Shown: positions 20,114-27,664 of the stretch, piece after piece
Layout of the letters: every line of letters starts with the position of its first letter
How positions within the stretch are numbered: position 1 is the first letter of the stretch
NCBI RefSeq assembly: GCF_001720465.1
Contig: NZ_CP017113.1
Coordinates: 2,356,001-2,420,000 of the forward strand
Length of the DNA stretch: 64,000 nucleotides
Direction of reading: 5' to 3'
Source of the DNA: Porphyrobacter sp. LM 6
GTDB taxonomy: Bacteria; Pseudomonadota; Alphaproteobacteria; Sphingomonadales; Sphingomonadaceae
Translations under genes and position numbers: made by a program
The notes under the pieces: model-generated
What the model was told of the DNA's origin: nothing
The model's input: only the letters and a program-made list of their open reading frames with translations
Database searches by the model: none

Positions 20114-21208
20114 TCAAAACCGTCCCCACACAAAGCGGCTCGACAGGGCGTAGTTCCAGACGGAACCGACCACGATCCCCGCCAGCGCGGCGAGCGCCCA
20201 GAATATGCCTTCGCCTTCAAGGAAGGTCGCAATCGCCACGTTGGCAAAGGCGCCGACCGAGCAGGTCGCGATAAAGCCCAACCAACCGCGCAGCAGAGCG
20301 CCTACTCCCACCAGCCGCTTGTCACGGTAGGTCAGCCAGTTGTTGAGCCAGAAGTTGAAGCTCATCGCCACCAGCACCGCCGCAGTCTGCGCCTGTGCGA
20401 AGCCCTCGCCGAACAGGAACAACAGCGCCGACAGCACCGCGAAGTGCACCACGACGCCCAGCGCGCCAACCGTGCCGAAAAGCGCAAAGCGCGTGGGGAT
20501 CACCCGCCCGAGGGTCTTGTCATAAAGCCCGGCGAGGAAATCGAACAGAATGGCGCGGTCCAGCTTGCTTTCTCCTGTCCGGCGGGCGGCGAATTGCAGG
20601 GGGAACTCCTTGACCCGCATCGGCGTGTCAGACGTGGCGAGCAGATCGAGCAGGATCTTGAACCCGATCCCCGACAGGCGCGGCACCAGTGCGCGGGCAG
20701 TGGCGGCGGGCAGCATGAAATAGCCGCTCATCGGATCGGTCAGCTCGACTCCAGTCAGCTTGCGCGCAAGGGCATTGGCGTAGGTCGAGAGCTTCTCGCG
20801 CCCGGGCTCGGCCCAGTCGGCGGTGCTTGCCCCTTCGGCAAAACGGCTGGCAACGCAGATCTCCGCCTCGCCCGCCTTGAGGCTCGCCAGCATCCCCGGG
20901 AGCAGCGCGGGATCGTGCTGGTGGTCGGCGTCCATCACCGCGACGAAGGGCGCAGGGGTCGCGCAGAAGCCTTCGATCGCCGCACTGGCAAGGCCGCGCC
21001 GCCCGATGCGCTGGATCACGCGGACGCGCGGGTCGACCAGCGCCAGTGCGCGCGCTTCGTCTGCGGTGCCGTCGCGGCTGTCATCATCGACGATGATCAC
21101 TTCCCAGCCGAAGCCGGCGCCGATCGCCGCATCGATCCGCGCAATCAGCGGCGCGAGATTGCCGCGTTCGTTGAGCGTCGGCAGGATGATCGCAAGATCG
21201 AGCGGCAC
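20114..21208 (-). CDS. Polyprenyl-phosphate glycosyltransferase with GtrA domain
   Basis: A 364-residue two-domain protein. Residues 1-230 are a GT2 domain: LAIILPTLNERGNL, VIIVDDDSRDGT and MDADHQHDP (the metal-binding region). Residues from about 240 form a GtrA-like domain with four membrane helices. The pair resembles dolichol-phosphate mannose synthase fused to its flippase. I use the GTG at 21208, four bases after the leuB stop; earlier starts would run through leuB. It converges with the PMT-like gene and is the last of a tspO-ubiK-recO-leuB run. Confidence 0.9.
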   Translation of the reverse strand: MPLDLAIILPTLNERGNLAPLIARIDAAIGAGFGWEVIIVDDDSRDGTADEARALALVDPRVRVIQRIGRRGLASAAIEGFCATPAPFVAVMDADHQHDPALLPGMLASLKAGEAEICVASRFAEGASTADWAEPGREKLSTYANALARKLTGVELTDPMSGYFMLPAATARALVPRLSGIGFKILLDLLATSDTPMRVKEFPLQFAARRTGESKLDRAILFDFLAGLYDKTLGRVIPTRFALFGTVGALGVVVHFAVLSALLFLFGEGFAQAQTAAVLVAMSFNFWLNNWLTYRDKRLVGVGALLRGWLGFIATCSVGAFANVAIATFLEGEGIFWALAALAGIVVGSVWNYALSSRFVWGRF

Positions 21209-21212
21209 GGTG

Positions 21213-22271
21213 TTACAGGCGCGCGCGCACCGCTTCGCCGATCGCTGCGGTGCCGTGGCTGCCGCCCAGATCGCCGCCGAGGAACCCGTCAGCCAGCGCT
21301 GCGGCCACCGCGCTCTCGATCCGCGCAGCCTCTGCATCCAGCCCGAAGGAGTGCCGCAGCATCATCGCCGCAGACAGGATCGTCGCCATCGGGTTGGCCT
21401 TGCCCTGCCCGGCGATATCGGGCGCGCTGCCGTGGATCGGTTCGTAAAGGCCGAAAGTGCCGAACGCGGTCTCCCGCTCGCCCAGCGAGGCGCTCGGCAG
21501 CAGGCCGATCGAGCCGACCGCCGCGCTCGCCAGATCGGACAGGATATCGCCGAACAGGTTGCCGGTCAGGATGACGCCGAAGCGGTCCGGATGACTCACC
21601 ACCTGCATCGCGGCATTATCGACATACATGTGATCGAACGTGACATCGGGATACTCGGCCGCCACTTCGATCACCACGTCGCGCCACAGCTGGCTGGTTT
21701 CGAGCACATTGGCCTTGTCGACGCTGGTGAGCGGAAGGCCCGCTGCCTCCGCCGCGCGGAAGGCAACATGGGCGATACGGCGCACTTCGTGTTCGGCATA
21801 GGACATCGCGTCCCACCCCTCGTGCTCGCCCGCCTCGCTCACCCGGCGGCCCTTGGCGCCGAAATAGACGTCGCCGGTCAGCTCGCGCACGATCAGCATG
21901 TCGAGGCTGGCCGCGATATCGGCGCGCAGCGGCGAGAGATGTTCCAGCCCCGCAAACACCCGCGCCGGACGCAGGTTGGCAAACAGGCCCAGCTCCTTGC
22001 GCAGGGCGAGGATCGCCTGTTCGGGGCGCAGATGCCGCTCAAGACTGTCGCACGAGGGATCGCCCACCGCGCCGAACAGCACCGCATCGGCCTCGCGCGC
22101 CATCGCCAGCGTTTCGGGCGGCAGGGGGTGGCCGTGGCGCTTGTAGGCAATGCCGCCCACGTCGCCCTCGAACAGGGTGAGGCCGGGGAGCGCCAGCGCG
22201 TTCAGCACGGCGACCGCCGCTGCGGTCACTTCCGGGCCGATCCCGTCGCCGGGCAGGACTGCGATTTTCAT
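21213..22271 (-). CDS. leuB: 3-isopropylmalate dehydrogenase
   Basis: A 352-residue isopropylmalate dehydrogenase. It starts MKIAVLPGDGIGPEVTAAAV and has the FGAVGDP segment, the substrate-binding RELTGDVYFG, the metal-binding DNAAMQV and GNLFGDILSDLAS, and the NAD-specific GSAPDIAGQGKANP. It oxidises and decarboxylates 3-isopropylmalate in leucine synthesis. leuC/leuD are not in the window; it lies 13 bases after recO. Confidence 0.96.
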   Translation of the reverse strand: MKIAVLPGDGIGPEVTAAAVAVLNALALPGLTLFEGDVGGIAYKRHGHPLPPETLAMAREADAVLFGAVGDPSCDSLERHLRPEQAILALRKELGLFANLRPARVFAGLEHLSPLRADIAASLDMLIVRELTGDVYFGAKGRRVSEAGEHEGWDAMSYAEHEVRRIAHVAFRAAEAAGLPLTSVDKANVLETSQLWRDVVIEVAAEYPDVTFDHMYVDNAAMQVVSHPDRFGVILTGNLFGDILSDLASAAVGSIGLLPSASLGERETAFGTFGLYEPIHGSAPDIAGQGKANPMATILSAAMMLRHSFGLDAEAARIESAVAAALADGFLGGDLGGSHGTAAIGEAVRARL

Positions 22272-22284
22272 GCTTGTGTTACTC

Positions 22285-22884
22285 TCAGACCATTCGTGCG
22301 AGCCGCTCGGTCAGCAGCTTTCGCGCGGCCATAACATCGCCGCGCCGCCCCGCAAGCAGGTAGTGCGCGAGTTGCCCTTCCAGCCGGCCGAGCGCCGCGA
22401 TCTGGGCGGGCAGGTCTGGCGCATCAGGGGGCAGTCCGCCCCCATAGCCAAGCTCGCGCAGCAGCATCGTCTCGTAGGCGATCAGACCGCTCACCCAGCC
22501 GCGCGCCGAGGGGGCAAAGGCAATCGCCGCGAGCAGCGCGTCGAGCGCCTCGTAAAGCCCGGGATAGGGATTGCGTTCGGGCAGCGCAGTGGCGGTCAGC
22601 GCGCAGGCCCACTGGATCGCGGCGGCGGGCAGCGGCTCGGTCATCAAGGCGGCGCGTGAATGCTCGATTTCGAGCCGGGCGAAAGGCAGCTGGCTGGCGG
22701 ATCGGGTTGTGAGTTCGAGCGCGACGCGGTTGCCCGGCACCATCACCGCCCTCATCTGCCGCCCCCGCCCGCCCGCGACATAGCCGGCGACCAGACCGTG
22801 ATCAGGCGTGAGCAGCCGCGCAATCGCCCCGGTCTCACCCTGCGCGCGCGCGGAAAGCAGAATGGCGGCGCTGCGCAGGTTCAT
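22285..22884 (-). CDS. recO: DNA repair protein RecO
   Basis: A 199-residue RecO protein, somewhat shorter than the common 230-250. The start MNLRSAAILLSARAQGETGAIARLLTPDHG contains the OB-fold beginning and GLVAGYVAGGRGR follows; later YETMLLRELGYG fits the helical domain. I see no four-cysteine zinc motif, consistent with many alphaproteobacterial RecO proteins. RecO loads RecA with RecR during gap repair. The ATG at 22884 follows ubiK by 14 bases. Confidence 0.9.
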   Translation of the reverse strand: MNLRSAAILLSARAQGETGAIARLLTPDHGLVAGYVAGGRGRQMRAVMVPGNRVALELTTRSASQLPFARLEIEHSRAALMTEPLPAAAIQWACALTATALPERNPYPGLYEALDALLAAIAFAPSARGWVSGLIAYETMLLRELGYGGGLPPDAPDLPAQIAALGRLEGQLAHYLLAGRRGDVMAARKLLTERLARMV

Positions 22885-22898
22885 GCCTGCGGCCCGCG

Positions 22899-23150
22899 TT
22901 ACTTCTTGGAGAGCTTGGCTTCCAGCGCCGCGACCTTGGCTTCGAGCGCATCGGCCTGTTCGCGGGCCTTCTGGGCCATCGCCTTGACCGTCTCGAACTC
23001 TTCGCGGCTGACGAAATCGATGCCGCCAAAGGCTTCGCGCATCCGCTCGCGCGCGCTCTGGCGGGCTTCGCGGCTCATGCCTGCCATGGTGCCAGCAGCA
23101 CTGTTGGCGAGTTTGACGAGGTCGGCGATGATCGGGTTCTGGCTTTGCAT
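22899..23150 (-). CDS. ubiK: Ubiquinone biosynthesis accessory factor UbiK (BMFP domain)
   Basis: An 83-residue protein. The N-terminal half MQSQNPIIADLVKLANSA.. contains the amphipathic region, the middle reads FVSREEFETVKAMAQKARE, and the end is a heptad-patterned coiled coil ADALEAKVAALEAKLSKK. This is the BMFP/YqiC architecture; UbiK helps the Ubi complex in aerobic ubiquinone synthesis and forms trimers. It lies upstream of recO on the same strand. Confidence 0.87.
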   Translation of the reverse strand: MQSQNPIIADLVKLANSAAGTMAGMSREARQSARERMREAFGGIDFVSREEFETVKAMAQKAREQADALEAKVAALEAKLSKK

Positions 23151-23197
23151 AAGCGGCTATGTGGCGATTGCCGTCCGCCTTGTCCAGTATGCGCGCG

Positions 23198-23746
23198 CTA
23201 GAGCTGCACCCGCGTGGCCGCGCCATCACCGCCGCTCTGGCCGCCGTCAGGGTTGGCGATCATGAACTGGTAATTGAGCACTGCGGCAAAGCACAGCCAC
23301 GCCAGATAGGGCAGTAGCAGCATCGCGGCGCCGCGGCGCACCCGCCAGATCAGCGCCAGCGCGATCAGCAGCGTGGCGATGCCGTAGCCGAGCACCATCA
23401 GCCCGCCGAGCATGTCCTGCATTCCGAAGAAGACCGCCGACCAGGCCTGCGTACCGAGGAAATGGACCGCGAATACCACCAGCGCCATGACCCGGCCCGG
23501 CGCACCCCAGGCGCTGGCCACCATTGCCAGCGACAGGCCGATCAGCGTGAAGAGGATCGTCCACACGATCCCGAAAGCGGCGGGCGGCGGATAGATGGCC
23601 GGCTTTTCGAGGCCCGCGAACCACGCCGTGTTGGGCCCGCCAAGCTGGCCCGCAGCAAAACCGATGAGCAGCACCAGCGGCACCATGAACAGGGCCCAAC
23701 GCAGGAAACTGGCGCGCAATTGCGCTTTGGAAGCAATGACGTTCAT
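23198..23746 (-). CDS. tspO: TspO/MBR family tryptophan-rich sensory protein
   Basis: A 182-residue membrane protein with five predicted helices. The segment FAGLEKPAIYPPPAAFGIVWTILF is the TspO signature, followed by SAVFFGMQ and AWLCFAAVLNYQFMIANP. TspO proteins bind porphyrins and sterols and influence photosynthetic and stress gene expression in alphaproteobacteria. I chose the ATG giving MNVIASKAQL; longer readings lack family support. It may share a transcript with ubiK, 47 bases downstream. Confidence 0.92.
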   Translation of the reverse strand: MNVIASKAQLRASFLRWALFMVPLVLLIGFAAGQLGGPNTAWFAGLEKPAIYPPPAAFGIVWTILFTLIGLSLAMVASAWGAPGRVMALVVFAVHFLGTQAWSAVFFGMQDMLGGLMVLGYGIATLLIALALIWRVRRGAAMLLLPYLAWLCFAAVLNYQFMIANPDGGQSGGDGAATRVQL

Positions 23747-24065
23747 CGTGACTCCGGCTCTCGGGCGCGGCGCAGCGATTCTGCCGGCCCCCAACGGCGG
23801 GGTCGATAACAGAGCAGCGCGCCCGCGCCAAATCGCAACGCAACGCTTGGCCTGTGAGGGGGCATATCCGGCGCAGCATTCCTATTCGGAGGCACTTTTC
23901 CAACGAAATTTCACGAAAGGCTTGGGGTCTGGCAAAACTCTCTGCTACACGCTGCCACATTCCTGCCGTGATTCGAGAAGCGCGGTTGTGGCAGGATATA
24001 AAGCCCATCGCGCTTCACGCTCATCACGGGTCGGCTTTTTGCCGGTCCCTAGGGGAATTGAAACC
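23747..24065. other. Divergent intergenic region between tspO and a lipoprotein gene
   Basis: No gene is supported here. A TATAAA box at 23997-24002 may serve the lipoprotein gene, though the -35 is weak. A leader hairpin GGG-T-CGGC-TTTTT-GCCG-GT-CCC at 24028-24049 precedes the ribosome binding site AGGGGAAT of that gene. The rest looks like plain divergent regulatory sequence. Confidence 0.5.
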
Positions 24066-24293
24066 ATGAAGAAGATCGCTCTCGTCGCCGTCGCCGGCCT
24101 CGCCCTCGCCACCGTCGCTTGCTCGAAGCCGGCTGAAGAAGCTGCCACCGAAGCCGACACCACCGCCGTTGCTGAAGAGCCGATGGCTGCCGAAACCCCG
24201 GCTGCTGACGCTGCTGCGACCGAAGAAGCTGCTCCGGCCGACGCCGCTGCTGCTGAAGCCGCTCCGGCTGAAGAAGCTCCGGCTGCCGAGTAA
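24066..24293 (+). CDS. Small Ala/Glu-rich lipoprotein
   Basis: A 75-residue protein with a short signal peptide and lipobox ending LATVAC (Cys19), then a low-complexity tail made almost only of Ala, Glu, Pro, Thr and Asp, with repeating AAxxEEAAP units. It has AGGGGAATTGAAACC before the ATG and is followed by a hairpin at the stop and a strong terminator, so it is an independent, probably well expressed gene. I do not know a function; length-variable acidic lipoproteins like this are likely periplasmic or outer-membrane anchored. Confidence 0.85.
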   Translation: MKKIALVAVAGLALATVACSKPAEEAATEADTTAVAEEPMAAETPAADAAATEEAAPADAAAAEAAPAEEAPAAE

Positions 24294-24344
24294 GCCTTAC
24301 GGCTTGCCGGCCCTGACCTAAGGGTTGGGGAACGGAAAGAATTG

Positions 24345-24385
24345 GGCCGGTGGTAACCGCAAGGTTGCTGCCGGCCTTTTCTTTT
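24345..24385 (+). terminator. Terminator of the small lipoprotein gene
   Basis: GGCCGG (24345-24350) pairs with CCGGCC (24371-24376), with an inner GGTAACC/GGTT hairpin in the loop, and TTTTCTTTT follows. A smaller hairpin AAGCC-TTAC-GGCTT overlaps the stop codon at 24292-24305. Confidence 0.8.
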
Positions 24386-24390
24386 GCGGT

Positions 24391-25155
24391 TTACGAACGA
24401 TAGGCCGCGATCAGAAATTCGACATTGCCCTGCGGGCCGGTGATCGGGCTTTCGGTGATGCCCTGCACCTGCCAGCCGAGCCCCTCGACCCAGCTACGCA
24501 CTTCCTCGCACACCCGCGCGTGCAGCGCCGGATCGCGCACCACCCCGCCCTTGCCGACCTCCTCGCGCCCCACTTCGAACTGCGGCTTGATGAGCGCCAC
24601 CAGCTGGCAAGGGGTTGCGGCGAGTTGCAGGGGCACGTCGAGCACCTTGGCAAGGCTGATGAAGCTCGCATCGCACACCACCCAGTTGCAGGGCCGGTCG
24701 ATGTGATCGCGGGTGAGCAGGCGCGCCGAGAGCTGTTCGAGCACAGTGACGCGCGGATCTTCGCGCAGCTTCCATGCGAGCTGGTTCGTCCCGCTGTCGA
24801 CGCAGAACACGTGGCTCCCGCCCTTCTGGAGCAGCACATCGGTAAAGCCGCCGGTCGACGAACCGATATCCATCGCCACCGCACCCTCGGGCGAGAGGCC
24901 GAAGTGTTCGATCGCGTGCGCCAGCTTGATGCCGCCGCGGCTCACCCAGGGATGATCGCGCCCGCGCACATCCAGCGCCGCATCCTCGGGCAACTGGTGC
25001 CCCGGCTTGTCGATCTTGGTCTCGCCCGCAAACACCAGCCCCGCCATCACCAGCGCCTGCGCCCGCGCGCGGCTCTCCGCCAGCCCGCGATCGACCAGCA
25101 GCTGATCGACACGGCGCTTTTGCGGCTTGGGTGTGGGAGGCGGGCGTTCAGGCAT
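24391..25155 (-). CDS. tlyA: TlyA-family rRNA (cytidine-2'-O)-methyltransferase
   Basis: A 254-residue protein with an S4 RNA-binding domain (KRRVDQLLVDRGLAESRARAQALVMAG, residues 12-60) followed by an FtsJ-like methyltransferase domain. MDIGSSTGGFTDVLLQKG is the SAM motif, and VCDASFISL and LIKPQFEVGRE carry the conserved catalytic region. TlyA methylates 16S/23S rRNA and affects capreomycin sensitivity. The ATG at 25155 is used. The gene converges with the small lipoprotein gene and diverges from the next lipoprotein. Confidence 0.92.
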   Translation of the reverse strand: MPERPPPTPKPQKRRVDQLLVDRGLAESRARAQALVMAGLVFAGETKIDKPGHQLPEDAALDVRGRDHPWVSRGGIKLAHAIEHFGLSPEGAVAMDIGSSTGGFTDVLLQKGGSHVFCVDSGTNQLAWKLREDPRVTVLEQLSARLLTRDHIDRPCNWVVCDASFISLAKVLDVPLQLAATPCQLVALIKPQFEVGREEVGKGGVVRDPALHARVCEEVRSWVEGLGWQVQGITESPITGPQGNVEFLIAAYRS

Positions 25156-25190
25156 GGACAAGAGCGGCTCCTAGCGCGCAATGTGGCCGC

Positions 25191-25742
25191 ATGAAAGCTG
25201 GTCTACCCCTTCTGGCGCTCGCGGTGCTGGCGGCCTGTGCCCCTGCGGCCAAGGCGCCTGTCTCGGCCCCCACCCCCGCCGCGCGTCCGGCCCCTGAAGC
25301 CCCCAAGCCGCTCCCGCCGCCACCTGCGCCGCCATCGTCGGACTGGATGGATGCCAATGATACGGCCGGCGCATGGATCTATCAGAACTTCGGCCCCGGC
25401 GCGGGCAGGCGCAGCCTGTTTTCCGATCCGGACGATACCTTCTACTTCAGCCTCTCCTGTGCGAAGGGGTTGGACGGAATGAAAGTGCTGCTCAGCCGCA
25501 CCGGCAGGCCGGCCAAGCGCTATCTGGCGATGACGATCCGCACCGAAACTACCCAGCGCACCCTGACTGCCGAGCAGTTGGGGACGCAGATGGTCGCGGC
25601 AAGCGTTCCGGCCTCCGACCCGCTGCTCGATGCGATGGCGCTCTCCAAGGGGCGGTTTGCGGTCGAGGTGGAAGGCGAAAAAACGCTGATCCTTCCCAGT
25701 CACGCCGAAGTCAGCCGGTTGGTGGAGGATTGTAGAGCCTAG
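25191..25742 (+). CDS. Hypothetical lipoprotein
   Basis: A 183-residue protein with a signal peptide and lipobox LAVLAAC (Cys16), a Pro/Ala-rich linker to about residue 45, then a domain beginning SSDWMDANDTAGAWIYQNFGPGAGRR. I do not recognise the domain; it has one cysteine in the mature part near SCAKG and one near the C-terminus (EDCRA), which could form a disulfide. It diverges from tlyA with 35 bases between starts and is followed directly by hairpin repeat copy A. Confidence 0.82.
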   Translation: MKAGLPLLALAVLAACAPAAKAPVSAPTPAARPAPEAPKPLPPPPAPPSSDWMDANDTAGAWIYQNFGPGAGRRSLFSDPDDTFYFSLSCAKGLDGMKVLLSRTGRPAKRYLAMTIRTETTQRTLTAEQLGTQMVAASVPASDPLLDAMALSKGRFAVEVEGEKTLILPSHAEVSRLVEDCRA

Positions 25743-25747
25743 GTTTG

Positions 25748-25847
25748 CGAACCCGCCTCCGCGGGTTCGTCCTCGGCGCTGTTTCTGCCGCTGTGCGGCA
25801 GAGCGCCTGCGGGGCGGCCGCGTGGCCTTGCGGACCCTGCGGGTCCG
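25748..25847 (+). repeat. Covarying hairpin repeat, copy A
   Basis: About 100 bases with four elements in order: stem CGAACCCGC/GCGGGTTCG with loop CTCC (25748-25769); the constant block TCCTCGGCGCTGTTT; stem GGCC/GGCC with loop GCGT (25816-25827); and stem CGGACCC/GGGTCCG with loop TGC (25831-25847). Copies B and C share the loops and the constant block but have different stem sequences that still pair. Confidence 0.8.
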
Positions 25848-25874
25848 ATCCTACTACTGATGGTCAAGGGCCTT

Positions 25875-25972
25875 CGGGCCACAGGCCCGCGAGCGCACGC
25901 GCGCGAGCCGCAGGCGCTCCGGAGCGCAGCGAAGGAAACAGCGCCGAGGACGCTCGCCCGGAGGGGCGAGCG
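25875..25972 (-). repeat. Covarying hairpin repeat, copy B (inverted)
   Basis: Read on the minus strand: stem CGCTCGCCC/GGGCGAGCG with loop CTCC (25972-25951), constant block TCCTCGGCGCTGTTT, stem GCGC/GCGC with loop GCGT (25904-25893), and stem CGGGCC/GGCCCG with loop TGT (25889-25875). It is tail to tail with copy A. Confidence 0.8.
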
Positions 25973-26062
25973 AAACACCAAGACTCCACCGATTCTATAC
26001 ATTAATATCCACAGGCCCATGCACAGGGCATCCCCAGCCTGTCCACACCCGCCCCCGAAACG

Positions 26063-26089
26063 AAAAACGCCCGAGGTTCCCCTCAGGCG
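26063..26089 (-). terminator. Minus-strand intrinsic terminator in a gene-poor region
   Basis: On the minus strand CGCCTGAGG-GGAA-CCTCGGGCG (26089-26068) is a nine-base-pair stem with one G-T pair and a GNRA-type loop, followed by TTTTT. No convincing minus-strand gene precedes it within the window, so it may end a small RNA or an unrecognised small gene transcribed from about 26250 downward. Confidence 0.65.
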
Positions 26090-26124
26090 CGCCAGCTTGC
26101 GGTATTACGCAGCGAGCGAAGATT

Positions 26125-26190
26125 ATGACGCGGGAAAAGAAATATACAAGTCTTGTGGAAGCCCCCGCGATGAATCACATTGTGCCTTGA
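26125..26190 (+). CDS. Possible 21-residue small protein
   Basis: An ATG-to-TGA frame encoding MTREKKYTSLVEAPAMNHIVP lies in the gene-poor region. There is only a weak purine-rich stretch (GCGAGCGAAG) upstream. The frame contains the inverted repeat ACAAG-T-CTTGT (26146-26156). This is a low-confidence small ORF listed because the region otherwise has no gene explanation. Confidence 0.2.
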   Translation: MTREKKYTSLVEAPAMNHIVP

Positions 26191-26266
26191 GGCCAGCGGC
26201 GAACGCGGCTCTCGGCCCCCGGTGATGCGGCGGGTCTGGCTCACAAGCGCGAAAGGAGGTGATCCG

Positions 26267-26323
26267 ATGTCTCATGGTTCAGTAGCGAGGTCGGTGAAGA
26301 TCCCTACGGAGCATACTCGGTAA
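26267..26323 (+). CDS. 18-codon small ORF with exceptionally long ribosome binding site
   Basis: The ATG at 26267 is preceded by GAAAGGAGGTGATCC (26251-26265), which is complementary over 15 bases to the 3' end of bacterial 16S rRNA (GGATCACCTCCTTTC). The frame encodes MSHGSVARSVKIPTEHTR and stops at TAA 26321-26323. It is followed by hairpins ACTCGG/CTGAGT (26315-26338) and AGCGGC/GCCGCT (26350-26368) and a strong terminator. It may be a real small protein, a leader peptide, or a ribosome-binding small RNA. Residue content does not suggest classical branched-chain attenuation of ilvE. Confidence 0.5.
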   Translation: MSHGSVARSVKIPTEHTR

Positions 26324-26378
26324 TCCTCTTGTCTGAGTAAGGCTTCGTGAGCGGCACTTCCGGCCGCTGACCATGTCA

Positions 26379-26415
26379 AGGGCAGCTTCCCGACGGGCGA
26401 AGCTGCCCTTTTCAT
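26379..26415 (+). terminator. Strong plus-strand terminator after the 18-codon ORF
   Basis: AGGGCAGCTTC (26379-26389) pairs perfectly with GAAGCTGCCCT (26399-26409) across a nine-base loop, followed by TTTTCATTT. It closes a transcript of roughly 150-200 bases that carries the 18-codon ORF and separates it from ilvE. Confidence 0.85.
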
Positions 26416-26430
26416 TTGCGCTCTTGTTTG

Positions 26431-26528
26431 TGTGCCCGCCTCCGCGGGCACATCCTCGGTGCTGTTTCCTTCGCTGCGCTCCGGAGCACCTGCGGCTCGG
26501 CCGCGTGGCCTCGCGGGCCTACGGCCCG
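26431..26528 (+). repeat. Covarying hairpin repeat, copy C
   Basis: Stem TGTGCCCGC/GCGGGCACA with loop CTCC (26431-26452), block TCCTCGGTGCTGTTT, stem GGCC/GGCC with loop GCGT (26499-26510), and stem CGGGCC/GGCCCG with loop TAC (26514-26528). It follows the small-ORF terminator and ends 57 bases before the ilvE start. Confidence 0.8.
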
Positions 26529-26584
26529 AAATCCCGCCAAAGAGTGATCTTGCCCTGAGAGGCGCGCAGGATTAGGCGCATTCC

Positions 26585-27661
26585 ATGCAATTCACCCGCC
26601 TCCCCCACCCCTCGCCCACGCCTGATGCCACCCGTGAGCAGCTGATCGCCGATCCGGGCTTCGGCACCGTGTTCACCGATCACATGGTGGTGATCGATTA
26701 TGACGAGGCGCTGGGCGGCTGGCAGACCCCTACTGTCGGCCCGCGCCAGCCCATCCCGCTCGATCCGGCGGCGAGCGTGCTGCATTACGCGCAGGAAATC
26801 TTCGAAGGCCTCAAGGCCTATCGTCACCCCGATGGCAGCCTCGGCCTGTTCCGGCCCGAAGCCAATGCCGCGCGCTTCAACGCCTCGGCTGACCGGCTCG
26901 CCATGCCGCACGTACCGCCCGAGCTGTTCATCGCCGCAATCCGCGCGCTGCTGGACGTGGACGGCAACTGGTATCCGGCGGTCGAAGGCGGATCGCTCTA
27001 CCTGCGCCCCTTCATGATCGCGACCGAGGCCTTCCTCGGCGTGCGTCCGGCCAGGCAGTACAAGTTCATCGTCATCGCCTCGCCGGCCGGCAATTACTTC
27101 AAGTCGGGCGCCAAGGCGGTGAGCATCTGGATTTCCGACTACACCCGCGCCGCCCCCGGCGGGACGGGTGCGGCCAAGTGCGGGGGCAACTACGCCGCCA
27201 GCCTCGTGCCCACCGGACAGGCCTTTGCGATGGGCCACGATCAGGTGCTGTTCCTCGATGCGGTCGAACGCAAGTGGGTCGAGGAACTGGGCGGCATGAA
27301 CCTGTTCTTCGTCTTTGCCGACGGCACGGTGATCACCCCGCCGCTGACCGGCACGATCCTGCCCGGCATCACCCGCAACAGCCTGATGGAGCTGCTGCGC
27401 GAACAGGGCCTCAAGGTTTCCGAAGCCCCCTACTCGATCGACCAGTGGCGCGAGGACGCGGCGAGCGGCCGCCTCGTCGAGGTGATGGCCTGCGGCACCG
27501 CAGCGGTCGTCACCGCAGTCGGCAAGGTCGCGGGGCCGGATGGCGAGTTCACCATCGGTGCAGGCGGCATCGGGCAGACGACTGCCAAACTGCGAGAGAC
27601 GCTGGTGGGCATCCAGACCGGCCGGATTGCTGACACCCACGGCTGGGTGATGCGGGTTTGA
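26585..27661 (+). CDS. ilvE: Branched-chain amino acid aminotransferase
   Basis: A 358-residue class IV PLP aminotransferase of the longer (BCAT type II) subfamily. The Schiff-base lysine is K198 in GTGAAKCGGNYAAS, with YAQEIFEGLKAY near residue 68-79 and the conserved GTAAVVTAVG near the end. It makes Leu, Ile and Val from their keto acids with glutamate. The upstream space contains repeat C and the small-ORF terminator; whether that terminator influences ilvE is unknown. Confidence 0.95.
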   Translation: MQFTRLPHPSPTPDATREQLIADPGFGTVFTDHMVVIDYDEALGGWQTPTVGPRQPIPLDPAASVLHYAQEIFEGLKAYRHPDGSLGLFRPEANAARFNASADRLAMPHVPPELFIAAIRALLDVDGNWYPAVEGGSLYLRPFMIATEAFLGVRPARQYKFIVIASPAGNYFKSGAKAVSIWISDYTRAAPGGTGAAKCGGNYAASLVPTGQAFAMGHDQVLFLDAVERKWVEELGGMNLFFVFADGTVITPPLTGTILPGITRNSLMELLREQGLKVSEAPYSIDQWREDAASGRLVEVMACGTAAVVTAVGKVAGPDGEFTIGAGGIGQTTAKLRETLVGIQTGRIADTHGWVMRV

Positions 27662-27664
27662 GCG

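Noticed and set aside
26251-26265. Match to the 3' end of 16S rRNA on the minus strand, suggesting a 16S gene remnant
   Set aside because: Only these 15 bases match; the bases that should precede it in 16S (the AAGTCGTAACAAGG... tail region) are absent, and its spacing to an ATG fits a ribosome binding site better.
26267-26415. Classical branched-chain amino acid attenuator for ilvE
   Set aside because: The small peptide has only two Val and one Ile and no run of regulatory codons, and repeat copy C separates the terminator from ilvE.
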